64,000 nt of DNA. Origin: an uncultured Lachnospiraceae bacterium (GTDB lineage: Bacteria; Bacillota; Clostridia; Lachnospirales; Lachnospiraceae). The notes beneath the pieces are model-generated. The model was not told the origin of the DNA, searched no databases, and worked only from the letters and a program-made list of their open reading frames with translations. Both the position numbers and the translations under genes were made by a program. Below are positions 37,708 through 46,949 of the stretch, one piece after another (within the stretch, counting starts at the first letter, position 1; the number at the start of each line of letters is the position of its first letter). Location of the stretch: NCBI GenBank assembly GCA_947652735.1, contig CANTEG010000011.1, positions 26,036 through 90,035 on the forward strand. The letters run 5' to 3'.

Positions 37708-39784
37708 TTGCCACGTCGAGAATTTTGGAAAACTGCACGATAAGCACTATAACTTTCAGTCAGGGCTTACGATATTGAATGAGCCAAACGGAAGCGGGAA
37801 AAGTACGCTTGCGGCATTTATCAAGGTTATGTTTTTTGGCTTTTCAGGAGAGGGAAAACGAAGCATTCCTGAAAATGAGAGAAAGCGGTTTTTGCCATGG
37901 CAGGGCGGTGTATACGGGGGACAGCTTGTATTTGAATACAAAGGAAATACATATCAAATTGTCAGAACCTTTGGTGCCAAGGATAAGGACGATACATTTA
38001 CGCTTTATGATACAAAAACAAACTTGGAATCTGAAGATTTTTCCTCTCATGTAGGAGAGGAGCTTTTCCTGATTGACCGCGATAGCTTTTGCAGGACGGT
38101 TTATATTGATTCTGGTGACTGTGAGGCAGGAACAACGGACAGAATTAGTGCAAAGCTTGGAAATCTTGCCCATAATACGGATGATATGAATAACTATGAG
38201 ACAGTGAAAAAGAAGCTGTCTGATATGATAAATGCCATGTCGCCTACAAGAAAGACAGGCATGATTTATAAGAAAAAGGAAAAATTTGCCATGCTCAAGG
38301 AGGAGGCAAGGGGAGAAAAAACGGCTGATGAGGCACTTAAGCTGTTAAAGCAAAAAAGAGATGCGGCAAAACTGCTAAGGGACAATCTGAAAAACAGGCA
38401 GGCGGAAATTCAGGATAATATAAACAGCCAAATTGCGGTTTCAGACCTTGCATCCAAGAAAAAGAGCTATGATGCCATACTGGGAAAATGGCAGGAGGCA
38501 AAGGACAGCTACAAAGAAAAACGCGGATATTTTAAAGAGCGTGAACCTGACGAAAAAGAGCTTACTGCCATGCTAGACAAGGGTGTGGAGCTTGGAGGCA
38601 TCATCCGCCATATGGAAGCACTGCGTATGAATGAGGAGCGGATTGCTGCGGGCAAAAGACTTGAGGAGAAGCTTTCAACCATGTCAGGGAAAGCTAGTAG
38701 TGAGCCAAAGAAATCAAGTAAGCTTCCCATTGTTCTATGTGCAGCTATAGTCATGATAATTCTTGGAATTTGTCTGTCAAATGTATGGATTGCTGCTTGC
38801 AGCCTGATTGTTGTGATTCCATTTTTAATCGTCGGAAGTAAGGGGAGTGGTAAGGCTGACCAGAAACAGGAATTTTCGGATGATGTGGATATTGAAAAAA
38901 TCAGAGAGGAGCTTTATGCATTCAGAAAGGATTTTGCCGAGTATGAATCACTTACAAAAGATAAGGCAGCGGTTTGTCATACGATAACTGAATATATACA
39001 GGGGCTTGGCTTTGACGTGGAGCCTGACCTATCGGCACAGCTTTTTTCTATAAGGGATAAGGAGCGGGAATTAGCCGAAGCCCAAAGGTGGTATAATAGA
39101 CAGGATGAGGAAAAAAATACCTTTGAAAGAGAAAATGATATTTCTGCTTTTGCGGGTATTATGGGTGAAAAGCAGGAAACGCTTGATGACAGCTACGTTG
39201 AGCTTAAGGCGGTTACCCGTTCCCTTGAACAGGCAATAGAAGATATTTCCGAGTACAACGGCAGGATAGACAATGCACGCAATGAGCTTGCGCTTATGGC
39301 GGAGGCAGGTGATGAGGCAAGGGTACTTAGGGATGAAATTGACAGGGATATACACCGTCTTGAGGTTATAACCAAGACGAGGGATTATCTTGACAGGGCA
39401 AAGGAGAGATTTGACGCAAAATACATGAATCCTGTTATGGAGGGCTTTAGAAAATATTATAAATGTATTTCAGGCCATGAGGCAGATGCCTATTCCATCA
39501 ATGCCAAAATGGAGCTTTCCGTAATGGAGCATGGAAATAACAGGGATATCAAGCTTTTGAGTGCAGGATACAGAAGCCTTACGGGTATCTGTATGAGAAT
39601 GGCTCTGGTGGACGCAATGTATCAGGAGGAGAAGCCATTTGTTGTATTGGATGACGTGTTTGTGTATTTGGACGAAGTAAAGCTTAAGGGAGCGATGGAG
39701 TTTTTACAAATACTTTCAAAGGAATATCAGATTGTTTATTTTACATGTAATGAAAGCAGGGCACAGGCTCTGACAAGAATATAA
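37694..39784 (+). CDS. SbcC/Rad50-like AAA ATPase with central membrane segments (YhaN-like)
   Basis: The 696-residue protein starts at a GTG. The Walker A is NEPNGSGKSTLAAF at about residue 30. Long charged helices (coiled coils) run from about 170 to 330 and 400 to 570. Between them are two hydrophobic stretches (about 343-380), so the coiled coil is probably tied to the membrane, as reported for YhaN. The C-terminal part has the signature LLSAGYRS and Walker B KPFVVLDDVFVYLD. It overlaps the SbcD-like nuclease gene and should form a complex with it. Confidence 0.88.
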   Translation: MKIINCHVENFGKLHDKHYNFQSGLTILNEPNGSGKSTLAAFIKVMFFGFSGEGKRSIPENERKRFLPWQGGVYGGQLVFEYKGNTYQIVRTFGAKDKDDTFTLYDTKTNLESEDFSSHVGEELFLIDRDSFCRTVYIDSGDCEAGTTDRISAKLGNLAHNTDDMNNYETVKKKLSDMINAMSPTRKTGMIYKKKEKFAMLKEEARGEKTADEALKLLKQKRDAAKLLRDNLKNRQAEIQDNINSQIAVSDLASKKKSYDAILGKWQEAKDSYKEKRGYFKEREPDEKELTAMLDKGVELGGIIRHMEALRMNEERIAAGKRLEEKLSTMSGKASSEPKKSSKLPIVLCAAIVMIILGICLSNVWIAACSLIVVIPFLIVGSKGSGKADQKQEFSDDVDIEKIREELYAFRKDFAEYESLTKDKAAVCHTITEYIQGLGFDVEPDLSAQLFSIRDKERELAEAQRWYNRQDEEKNTFERENDISAFAGIMGEKQETLDDSYVELKAVTRSLEQAIEDISEYNGRIDNARNELALMAEAGDEARVLRDEIDRDIHRLEVITKTRDYLDRAKERFDAKYMNPVMEGFRKYYKCISGHEADAYSINAKMELSVMEHGNNRDIKLLSAGYRSLTGICMRMALVDAMYQEEKPFVVLDDVFVYLDEVKLKGAMEFLQILSKEYQIVYFTCNESRAQALTRI

Positions 39785-39811
39785 TTATAAAATGATTGGA
39801 GGCATTATATT

Positions 39812-42727
39812 TTGAAATTAGAACAACTTGAAGCATACGATTTGATTGAAACACAGGATTTACCTGAGGTAAAAGGCATAGGATATGTACTTTCCCATAA
39901 AAAGACAAAGGCAAGGGTACTTGTTGTGTGTAATGATGACAACAATAAGGTTTTCACCATAGGCTTTCGGACACCGCCTGAGGATGACATGGGAATCCCA
40001 CATATTATGGAGCATTCTGTTTTGTGTGGTTCAAAAAAGTTCCCAGCAAAGGATCCGTTTGTGGAGCTTTGCAAGGGGTCTCTCAATACATTTTTAAATG
40101 CAATGACCTATTCGGATAAAACAGTTTATCCTGTGGCGAGCTTAAACAAAAAGGATTTTCACAATCTGATGCATGTTTATCTTGATGCAGTATTTTACCC
40201 GAATATATATGAAAGAGAAGAAATCATGCAGCAGGAGGGCTGGCATTATGAGCTGGATGACGAGACAGGCGAGCTAAAATATAACGGTGTTGTGTTTAAT
40301 GAGATGAAAGGCGTTTTTTCATCACCGGAACAGCAGCTTTACCGTGTCATTGAAAAATCCCTCCATGAGCACACGGCATATGGTTACGAGTCAGGGGGAG
40401 ACCCTGTGTATATTACTGACCTTGACAGGAAAACATTTCTTGATTTCCATAGAAGATATTATCATCCGAGTAACAGTTATATTTATTTGTATGGAGATAT
40501 GGATGCGGCAGAGGAGCTTGCGTTTATAGATAAGGAATATCTTTCTGCGTATGATTATTTGGACATAGATTCGGCACTTACGGATGAACCTGATTTTGAT
40601 GCACCAAAGCATTTACAGGAGGAATACTCACTTTCTGATGCGGAGGAGGAAGCTGACAATACCTATCTTACCTATAATGTAAGGGTGGGAAAAAGCACGG
40701 ATAAAAAGCTTTGTATGGCATTTTCAATTATAGAGCATGCACTTCTTGATGCACCGGGAGCACCTCTGAAAAAGGCACTGATTGACGCAGGTATCGGCAT
40801 GGATGTATTCTCCGTCTATGATGACGGAATTAAGCAACCGACATTCTCTATTGTTGCAAAAAATGCTAATGAGGCTGATGAGGAGCGGTTTATAAAGACA
40901 ATCGATGATACACTTTGTTCCATCATAAAGGATGGTATTAACAAGCGGTCATTCCTTGCGGCAATTAATTACTATGAGTTTAAGCATAAGGAAGGAAATT
41001 TCGGCAGATACCCGAAAGGGCTTATGCTTGGATTAAATGCATTTTCAACATGGCTTTATGATGACAATGATGCACTTAGTATATTTTCATTAAATGAAAT
41101 TTATGATGAACTTAAGGTTGATGTGGAACAGGGATACTTTGAGAAGCTGATAAAGGAATATTTTATTGAAAATAAAAATAAAACCTATGCAATGCTTGTG
41201 CCGAAAAAGGGACTGAACAATGTAATAGAAGAAAATGAGAAGAACAAGCTTGCAAAATATAAGGAAACACTGACGAAAGAACAGCTTGACAATATTGTAA
41301 AAAATGCAGAGGCACTTAAGAAGTACCAAAGTGAGCCAAGTACACCGGAGGAGCTTCAGACAATTCCTCTTTTGGAGATTTCTGATATTGAAAAGAGTGC
41401 AAGAAAGCTGAATAACCAGATTTCAGAAATAGAGATGGTTAAGATTGTCAGCCATAACATTTTCACAAACGGAATAAGTTATGTAAACTTAAATTTTGAT
41501 ATATCAGACATTGATTATGATAAATATCCATACATTGCACTTTTGTCCGAGATATTTAAGTATGTTGACACGGAGCATTACAGTTACAATGACCTTGCTA
41601 ATGAGATTAATCTTCAGACAGGAGGTATCGGATTTGATACGACAGTTTCAAATACAAACGAGCTTGACAAAATAAATGTTCATTTTATTGTAAATGCAAA
41701 GATGCTTGACGATAAGCTGGATGTTGCAATGGATCTTATCAATGAAATATTGTTCTCATCAAAAATTGACGATAAGAAGCGGCTTAAGGAAATTATTTCG
41801 GAGACAAGGGTAAACATGAAGAATGAGCTTGTGGCATCAGGACATTTGACAGCGGCGGGCAGGGCATTGTCATATATATCCCCGATTGGTGTTGTCAAGG
41901 AGCTTACGGAGGGTGTGGATTACTACAAATTCTTAGAGGGGCTTGACAAGGATTTTGAACATGTATACGAGAAACTTGCAGCAACGTTAAAGTCTGTCTT
42001 GGGTGAAGTATTAAGACGGGGCGGTCTTACAATTTCATATACATCAGACAAAAATCCTGAGGAGATGCTTACAAAGTCCGTGACAAAGCTTTCGAAGCTG
42101 CTGTCAACACGTGCATCATTTGATAATCCTGAGATTGTAAAGCCAATGCCATTAAATGAGGGCTTTAAGACAGCAAGTCAGGTGCAGTATGTGGCGACAG
42201 CAGGAAATTATAGGGAGAGAGGGCTTTCGTTCAGGGGCGATTTATGCGTGCTCCAATCTATTTTCTCCTACGATTACCTGTGGCTCAATGTACGTGTAAA
42301 AGGTGGGGCATATGGATGTATGTGTGCCTTTGCAAGAAGCGGTAATGCATATTTTACATCCTACAGGGATCCGAACCTGATGGAAACCTACAATATTTAC
42401 AAGGGTGCGCCTGAATATGTGAAAACCTTTGATGCTGACGACAGGGATATGACAAAATACATTATCGGAGCAATCAGTAAGCTGGATGCACCGCTTACAC
42501 CGTCAGCAGAGGGGGCATTTTCCTTTGCCGCATACCTGATGGGAATCACCGATGAAGATTTGCAAAAAGAGCGTGACCAGGTGCTTTTGGCCACCGTTGA
42601 CAGTATCAGGGAGCTTGCCCCATATGTTGAGGCGGCGGTATGCGGTGACATTATATGCGTTATCGGAAATGAAAATAAGCTGGAGTCAGTGAAGGACAAC
42701 TTCAAGACTGTGGCGAGTGTGTTTTAA
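39812..42727 (+). CDS. M16C (PreP-like) zinc metallopeptidase
   Basis: The 971-residue protein starts at a TTG that has GGAGG ten bases upstream. It shows the inverted zinc motif HxxEH (HIMEHSVLCGS) with the distal Glu in GVVFNEMKGVFS. The protein has the four-domain length of the M16C subfamily (PreP/Cym1), which cuts short, unfolded peptides in a closed chamber. A long helical linker is around residues 480-530. No signal peptide is present, so it acts in the cytoplasm. Confidence 0.93.
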   Translation: MKLEQLEAYDLIETQDLPEVKGIGYVLSHKKTKARVLVVCNDDNNKVFTIGFRTPPEDDMGIPHIMEHSVLCGSKKFPAKDPFVELCKGSLNTFLNAMTYSDKTVYPVASLNKKDFHNLMHVYLDAVFYPNIYEREEIMQQEGWHYELDDETGELKYNGVVFNEMKGVFSSPEQQLYRVIEKSLHEHTAYGYESGGDPVYITDLDRKTFLDFHRRYYHPSNSYIYLYGDMDAAEELAFIDKEYLSAYDYLDIDSALTDEPDFDAPKHLQEEYSLSDAEEEADNTYLTYNVRVGKSTDKKLCMAFSIIEHALLDAPGAPLKKALIDAGIGMDVFSVYDDGIKQPTFSIVAKNANEADEERFIKTIDDTLCSIIKDGINKRSFLAAINYYEFKHKEGNFGRYPKGLMLGLNAFSTWLYDDNDALSIFSLNEIYDELKVDVEQGYFEKLIKEYFIENKNKTYAMLVPKKGLNNVIEENEKNKLAKYKETLTKEQLDNIVKNAEALKKYQSEPSTPEELQTIPLLEISDIEKSARKLNNQISEIEMVKIVSHNIFTNGISYVNLNFDISDIDYDKYPYIALLSEIFKYVDTEHYSYNDLANEINLQTGGIGFDTTVSNTNELDKINVHFIVNAKMLDDKLDVAMDLINEILFSSKIDDKKRLKEIISETRVNMKNELVASGHLTAAGRALSYISPIGVVKELTEGVDYYKFLEGLDKDFEHVYEKLAATLKSVLGEVLRRGGLTISYTSDKNPEEMLTKSVTKLSKLLSTRASFDNPEIVKPMPLNEGFKTASQVQYVATAGNYRERGLSFRGDLCVLQSIFSYDYLWLNVRVKGGAYGCMCAFARSGNAYFTSYRDPNLMETYNIYKGAPEYVKTFDADDRDMTKYIIGAISKLDAPLTPSAEGAFSFAAYLMGITDEDLQKERDQVLLATVDSIRELAPYVEAAVCGDIICVIGNENKLESVKDNFKTVASVF

Positions 42728-42744
42728 TTATTAAGGAGAATTTG

Positions 42745-43662
42745 ATGACAGATAAATACAAATCGGGCTTTGTTGCCATTATAGGAAGACCCAATGTAGG
42801 GAAATCTACACTTATGAATCATCTGATAGGGCAGAAGATTGCAATCACAAGCAACAAGGCACAGACAACAAGAAATAGAATACAGACCGTTTATACGGAC
42901 GAGAAGGCACAGCTTGTATTTCTTGACACACCGGGTATCAATAAGGCAAAAAACAAGCTGGGTGAATATATGATGAGTGTTGCCCACGGAACTTTGTCTG
43001 AGGTTGATATTGTTATGTGGCTTGTAGAGCCTACAACATTTATTGGGGCAGGTGAGCGGCATATAATAGAAACCCTGGCAAAGGTCAAAACGCCAATTGT
43101 GCTTGTGATAAATAAGACGGATACAGTGACGGAAAAGGAAATATTTGAGGCGATTGATGCGTATAAGGATGTGTGCAAGTTTGCTGCAATTGTTCCCGTA
43201 TCTGCAATGAAAGGAAAAAATACGGACGAGCTTGTTAAGACATTAAAATCACTGTTGCCGTACGGACCACAGTTTTATGATGAGGATACGGTAACAGACC
43301 AGCCGGAACGGCAGATTGTTGCGGAGCTTATCAGGGAGCAGGCGTTAAGGCAGCTTGACAAGGAGATACCGCATGGAATAGCGGTTGTTGTTGACAGCAT
43401 GAAGGAGCGGACAATAAGCTCAGGCAAAAACAGTATTATTGACATAGATGCAACCATAATATGTGAGCGAAATTCCCATAAGGGTATTATAATAGGAAAA
43501 CAGGGAGCCATGCTGAAAAGTATAGGGACAAAGGCAAGAATCAGCATGGAAAATCTTTTGGATACAAAGGTGAATTTAAAGCTTTGGGTCAAGGTGAAAA
43601 AAGATTGGCGTGACAGTGAGCTTTTGCTTAAAAATTACGGATACAGGGAAAATGAGCGTTAG
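42745..43662 (+). CDS. era: GTPase Era
   Basis: The 305-residue GTPase binds the end of 16S rRNA during 30S assembly. G1 is GRPNVGKST, G3 DTPGI, G4 NKTD and G5 SAMKG; the C-terminal KH domain contains IIGKQGAMLKSIGTKAR. The ATG at 42745 is preferred to the TTG just before it because of the spacing from AAGGAG. It lies 44 bases before recO, the usual order in Firmicutes. Confidence 0.97.
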   Translation: MTDKYKSGFVAIIGRPNVGKSTLMNHLIGQKIAITSNKAQTTRNRIQTVYTDEKAQLVFLDTPGINKAKNKLGEYMMSVAHGTLSEVDIVMWLVEPTTFIGAGERHIIETLAKVKTPIVLVINKTDTVTEKEIFEAIDAYKDVCKFAAIVPVSAMKGKNTDELVKTLKSLLPYGPQFYDEDTVTDQPERQIVAELIREQALRQLDKEIPHGIAVVVDSMKERTISSGKNSIIDIDATIICERNSHKGIIIGKQGAMLKSIGTKARISMENLLDTKVNLKLWVKVKKDWRDSELLLKNYGYRENER

Positions 43663-43706
43663 GAAGTTTGCGATGGAATGATAAGCGGATTAAACGGAGA
43701 TACGGT

Positions 43707-44447
43707 ATGAAAGAGGAACTTGTGCTAAACGGAATAGTGTTGTACGCAACTCTTGTAGGCGAATATGATAAGCGGCTTGTGGTGCTTACCAAGGAGCGGG
43801 GGAAGATTACTATATTTGCCAATGGTGCAAGACGTCCTAACAGCCAGTTTCGGGCATCCAGTCAAAGCTTTGTGATGGGGAGCTTTACTGTCACATCAGG
43901 AAGGGAAGCATACAATCTTCATAAGGTTGATGTGAGCGAATACTTTGAGGAGCTTCCAAAGGACATGGAAAAGATGTGCTATGCATCCTATTTTTGTGAG
44001 CTTATGTCTTATTATACAAGGGAGGGTGATGTGTGCGTCAAAAATTTAAACTTACTGTATGTGACCCTAAAAGCACTTATCAAGGGACATATGCCAAATA
44101 CGCTCATAAAGGCTGTATACGAAAATCGGCTTATGGACATCGAGGGGCAGGGCATCCATTGCTACGACTGTGTAAAATGCTCATCAAAGGAGCTTACACA
44201 TTTTAACAGTAAGCAGGGCGGGTTTCTCTGTGCAGACTGTGCAAAAAAGTTAAAGGTTAATAAAAAAATTAGCAGCACCCTTGTATATACATTACAGTTT
44301 ATACAGTCTGCACCTATGGGGGAGCTTTATTCATTTTCACTGTCAGCAGATGCATTTGGTGAGCTGATAAGCGTGACGGACAGCTTTTTGAACGAATATG
44401 TAGATAAAAAATTCAAGTCATTGGAAATTCTTTCTTCTTTGGCTTGA
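43707..44447 (+). CDS. recO: DNA repair protein RecO
   Basis: The 246-residue protein has an N-terminal OB-fold (GIVLYATLVGEYDKRLVVLT) and a zinc finger with CYDCVKC and CADCAKK. RecO loads RecA with RecR. The ATG at 43707 gives the normal start MKEELVLNG; an earlier in-frame codon at 43668 is not preceded by a good site. It follows era. Confidence 0.94.
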   Translation: MKEELVLNGIVLYATLVGEYDKRLVVLTKERGKITIFANGARRPNSQFRASSQSFVMGSFTVTSGREAYNLHKVDVSEYFEELPKDMEKMCYASYFCELMSYYTREGDVCVKNLNLLYVTLKALIKGHMPNTLIKAVYENRLMDIEGQGIHCYDCVKCSSKELTHFNSKQGGFLCADCAKKLKVNKKISSTLVYTLQFIQSAPMGELYSFSLSADAFGELISVTDSFLNEYVDKKFKSLEILSSLA

Positions 44448-44514
44448 AATATTTATGGAATATATGTAAAATAAGGACTTGATTAAATCAAAAGAGAGGT
44501 GTGATTTCGACAAT

Positions 44515-45903
44515 ATGGAAAAGACAATGGAAAAAATAGTTTCACTCGCTAAATCAAGAGGCTTCATATACCCGGGGTCAGAGATTTACGGAGGTTTAGC
44601 AAATACATGGGACTACGGAAATTTAGGTGTTGAGTTTAAAAATAATGTAAAAAAGGCATGGTGGAAAAAATTTATACAGGAAAATCCTTACAATGTAGGT
44701 GTTGACTGTGCAATACTTATGAACCCACAGACATGGGTTGCGTCAGGGCATGTGGGAAGCTTTTCTGACCCACTGATTGACTGTAAGGAGTGCCATGAGA
44801 GATTTCGGGCTGACAAGATTATCGAGGACTATATGCAGGAAAATGGAATCGCCATTGAGGGCAGTGTAGATGCGTGGTCAAAGAATGATATGGCAAATTA
44901 TCTTGATGAAAAAAATATATGTTGTCCGAGCTGTGGAAAGCATAATTTTACCGACATAAGAGAATTTAACCTGATGTTTAAGACATTTCAGGGTGTTACA
45001 GAGGACTCATCCGCTACATTATATTTAAGACCTGAAACTGCACAGGGTATTTTTGTAAATTTCAAGAATGTTCAAAGGACATCAAGAAAGAAAATTCCAT
45101 TTGGAATCGGACAGATAGGAAAGTCATTCAGAAACGAGATTACACCTGGTAACTTTACGTTCAGAACAAGAGAGTTCGAGCAGATGGAGCTTGAATTTTT
45201 CTGTGAGCCTGACACAGACCTTGAGTGGTTTGCATATTGGAAGGACTTCTGTATCAACTGGCTCAAGGAGCTTGGAATGAAGGAAGATGAGATGAGATAT
45301 CGTGACCATGACAAGGAGGAGCTTTCTTTCTACAGTAAGGCGACAACGGATATTGAATTTTTATTCCCATTCGGCTGGGGTGAGCTTTGGGGAATCGCTG
45401 ACAGAACAGACTATGACCTTACCCAGCACCAGAACACATCTAAGGAGCCAATGGATTACTTTGATGATGAGAAGAAGATAAAGTATGTTCCATATGTCAT
45501 AGAGCCGTCACTTGGAGCTGACCGTGTTACCCTTGCATTCCTTTGCTCTGCATATGACGAGGAGGAGCTTGAGGGCGGAGATACACGAACGGTACTTCAT
45601 TTCCATCCTGCTCTTGCACCTGTGAAGATTGGTGTGCTTCCACTTTCAAAGAAGCTGAATGAGGGAGCCGAGAAAATTTATACGGAGCTTTCTAAGTACT
45701 ACAACTGCGAATTTGATGACAGAGGAAATATTGGAAAGAGGTACAGAAGACAGGACGAGATTGGAACCCCATTCTGTGTAACCTACGATTTTGACTCTGA
45801 GACAGACGGTGCAGTTACTGTAAGAGACAGAGATACAATGGAGCAGGAGAGAATAAAGATAGAGGACTTGAAGGAGTACTTTGAGAAAAAGCTGTATTAT
45901 TAA
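44515..45903 (+). CDS. glyQS: Glycyl-tRNA synthetase (dimeric alpha2 type)
   Basis: The 462-residue class II synthetase starts [17 protein letters not shown] and contains [37 protein letters not shown] and [12 protein letters not shown] (motif 3). It is the single-chain type, not the alpha2-beta2 type. GAGAGG is 15 bases from the ATG at 44515, further than normal; the ATG at 44527 is even further and the TTG at 44479 is out of keeping with the family. No T-box fits upstream. A terminator follows at 46020. Confidence 0.95.
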   Translation: MEKTMEKIVSLAKSRGFIYPGSEIYGGLANTWDYGNLGVEFKNNVKKAWWKKFIQENPYNVGVDCAILMNPQTWVASGHVGSFSDPLIDCKECHERFRADKIIEDYMQENGIAIEGSVDAWSKNDMANYLDEKNICCPSCGKHNFTDIREFNLMFKTFQGVTEDSSATLYLRPETAQGIFVNFKNVQRTSRKKIPFGIGQIGKSFRNEITPGNFTFRTREFEQMELEFFCEPDTDLEWFAYWKDFCINWLKELGMKEDEMRYRDHDKEELSFYSKATTDIEFLFPFGWGELWGIADRTDYDLTQHQNTSKEPMDYFDDEKKIKYVPYVIEPSLGADRVTLAFLCSAYDEEELEGGDTRTVLHFHPALAPVKIGVLPLSKKLNEGAEKIYTELSKYYNCEFDDRGNIGKRYRRQDEIGTPFCVTYDFDSETDGAVTVRDRDTMEQERIKIEDLKEYFEKKLYY

Positions 45904-46019
45904 AAATAATAAAAGTTTCTGTTGAATAAAAAGGATTTGATAATCCAAGCTCTTAATGGGCAACAATATTAAAATAATTGGAATACGAGTTCTGTTTTTT
46001 ACGGAAATGGATTAAAATG

Positions 46020-46053
46020 GCATCCTAACTTGGTTAGGGTGCTGTTTTTGTTT
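46020..46053 (+). terminator. Intrinsic terminator downstream of glyQS
   Basis: GCATCCTAAC pairs with GTTAGGGTGC (one G-T pair) around TTG, followed by TGTTTTTGTTTT. The 116 bases between glyQS and the hairpin hold nothing recognised. Confidence 0.85.
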
Positions 46054-46159
46054 TATAAAAAAGTTCTCCGAACTTTCTTACAAGGCAGGATTAACAATCA
46101 TAATTTAGTTTACATAATTTCTATGAAGCGTCTGTAATATGAAAAAAGTGGCACTTAAA

Positions 46160-46215
46160 GTACCAAAAGTGGTACAAAGACCATAGGTGACTCATGGAGA
46201 AAATTGTTATATAAT
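46160..46215 (+). promoter_or_regulatory. Probable promoter and operator of the ABC/secreted-protein operon
   Basis: An inverted repeat GTACC-AAAAGT-GGTAC (46160-46175) lies just upstream of a possible promoter, GTGACT (46187-46192), 17 bases, TATAAT (46210-46215). AAGTGG(C/T)AC is repeated directly at 46146-46153 and 46168-46175. This could be the site of a regulator. Confidence 0.45.
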
Positions 46216-46256
46216 TTTATCATATATAATCAATATTGAAAGGGGAGTACAAGCAT

Positions 46257-46913
46257 ATGATAAAAATCAAAAACCTGAAAAAACAGTACGGAACAGATAG
46301 TGCGGCATGTATCGTATTAAACAAAATAAACCTAGAGCTGCCGGAAAAAAAGTTTATCGCAATTACAGGAAAAAGCGGTAGTGGGAAAACAACACTCATA
46401 AACATGATAGGTTTAATCGACAGACCTGATTCAGGAGTTATCGAGGTCAACGGAAATGACATCTTAAAATTTAACAAAAAGGAAATCAGGGAATACAGGC
46501 GCAAAACCATAGGCGTTGTATTCCAGTTTTTTCAGCTGATTCCCATAATAAACTGCTACGATAACATCGTAATCGCAAACGAATTCTCCCCCAAATATGA
46601 AAAAGAATATTTTGACGAATTAGTCGAGCAACTGGATATCGGAGATATATTAAACAAATACCCGGAGCAGTTGTCAGGCGGACAACAGCAAAGAATCGCC
46701 ATCGCAAGGGCACTCATAAACCGTCCGCAAATCATACTTGCTGACGAGCCGACGGGAAACCTTGATTCTGAAAACAGTGAAAATGTGGTAAGTTTGCTAA
46801 AAAGTGTAGTCAAAAAGTATGACATGAGCCTGATTATGGTAACCCACGACAGTGACATCGCAAAGGAAGCGGACCTAAATGTATGCCTTGTGGATGGGAA
46901 AGTATTAATTTAG
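46257..46913 (+). CDS. ABC transporter ATP-binding protein (MacB/LolD type)
   Basis: The 218-residue ATPase has Walker A GKSGSGKTTLINM, a Q-loop in VFQFFQLIP, the signature LSGGQQQRIAIARAL, Walker B IILADEPTGNLDSE and the switch His in MVTHD. The closest class is the LolD/MacB/BceA group that pairs with FtsX-type permeases. The ATG at 46257 follows AAAGGGGAG. It is followed after 36 bases by its permease. Confidence 0.95.
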   Translation: MIKIKNLKKQYGTDSAACIVLNKINLELPEKKFIAITGKSGSGKTTLINMIGLIDRPDSGVIEVNGNDILKFNKKEIREYRRKTIGVVFQFFQLIPIINCYDNIVIANEFSPKYEKEYFDELVEQLDIGDILNKYPEQLSGGQQQRIAIARALINRPQIILADEPTGNLDSENSENVVSLLKSVVKKYDMSLIMVTHDSDIAKEADLNVCLVDGKVLI

Positions 46914-46949
46914 GAATGGAATGATGTTCAATAGAGGGAGTGAGAATAT

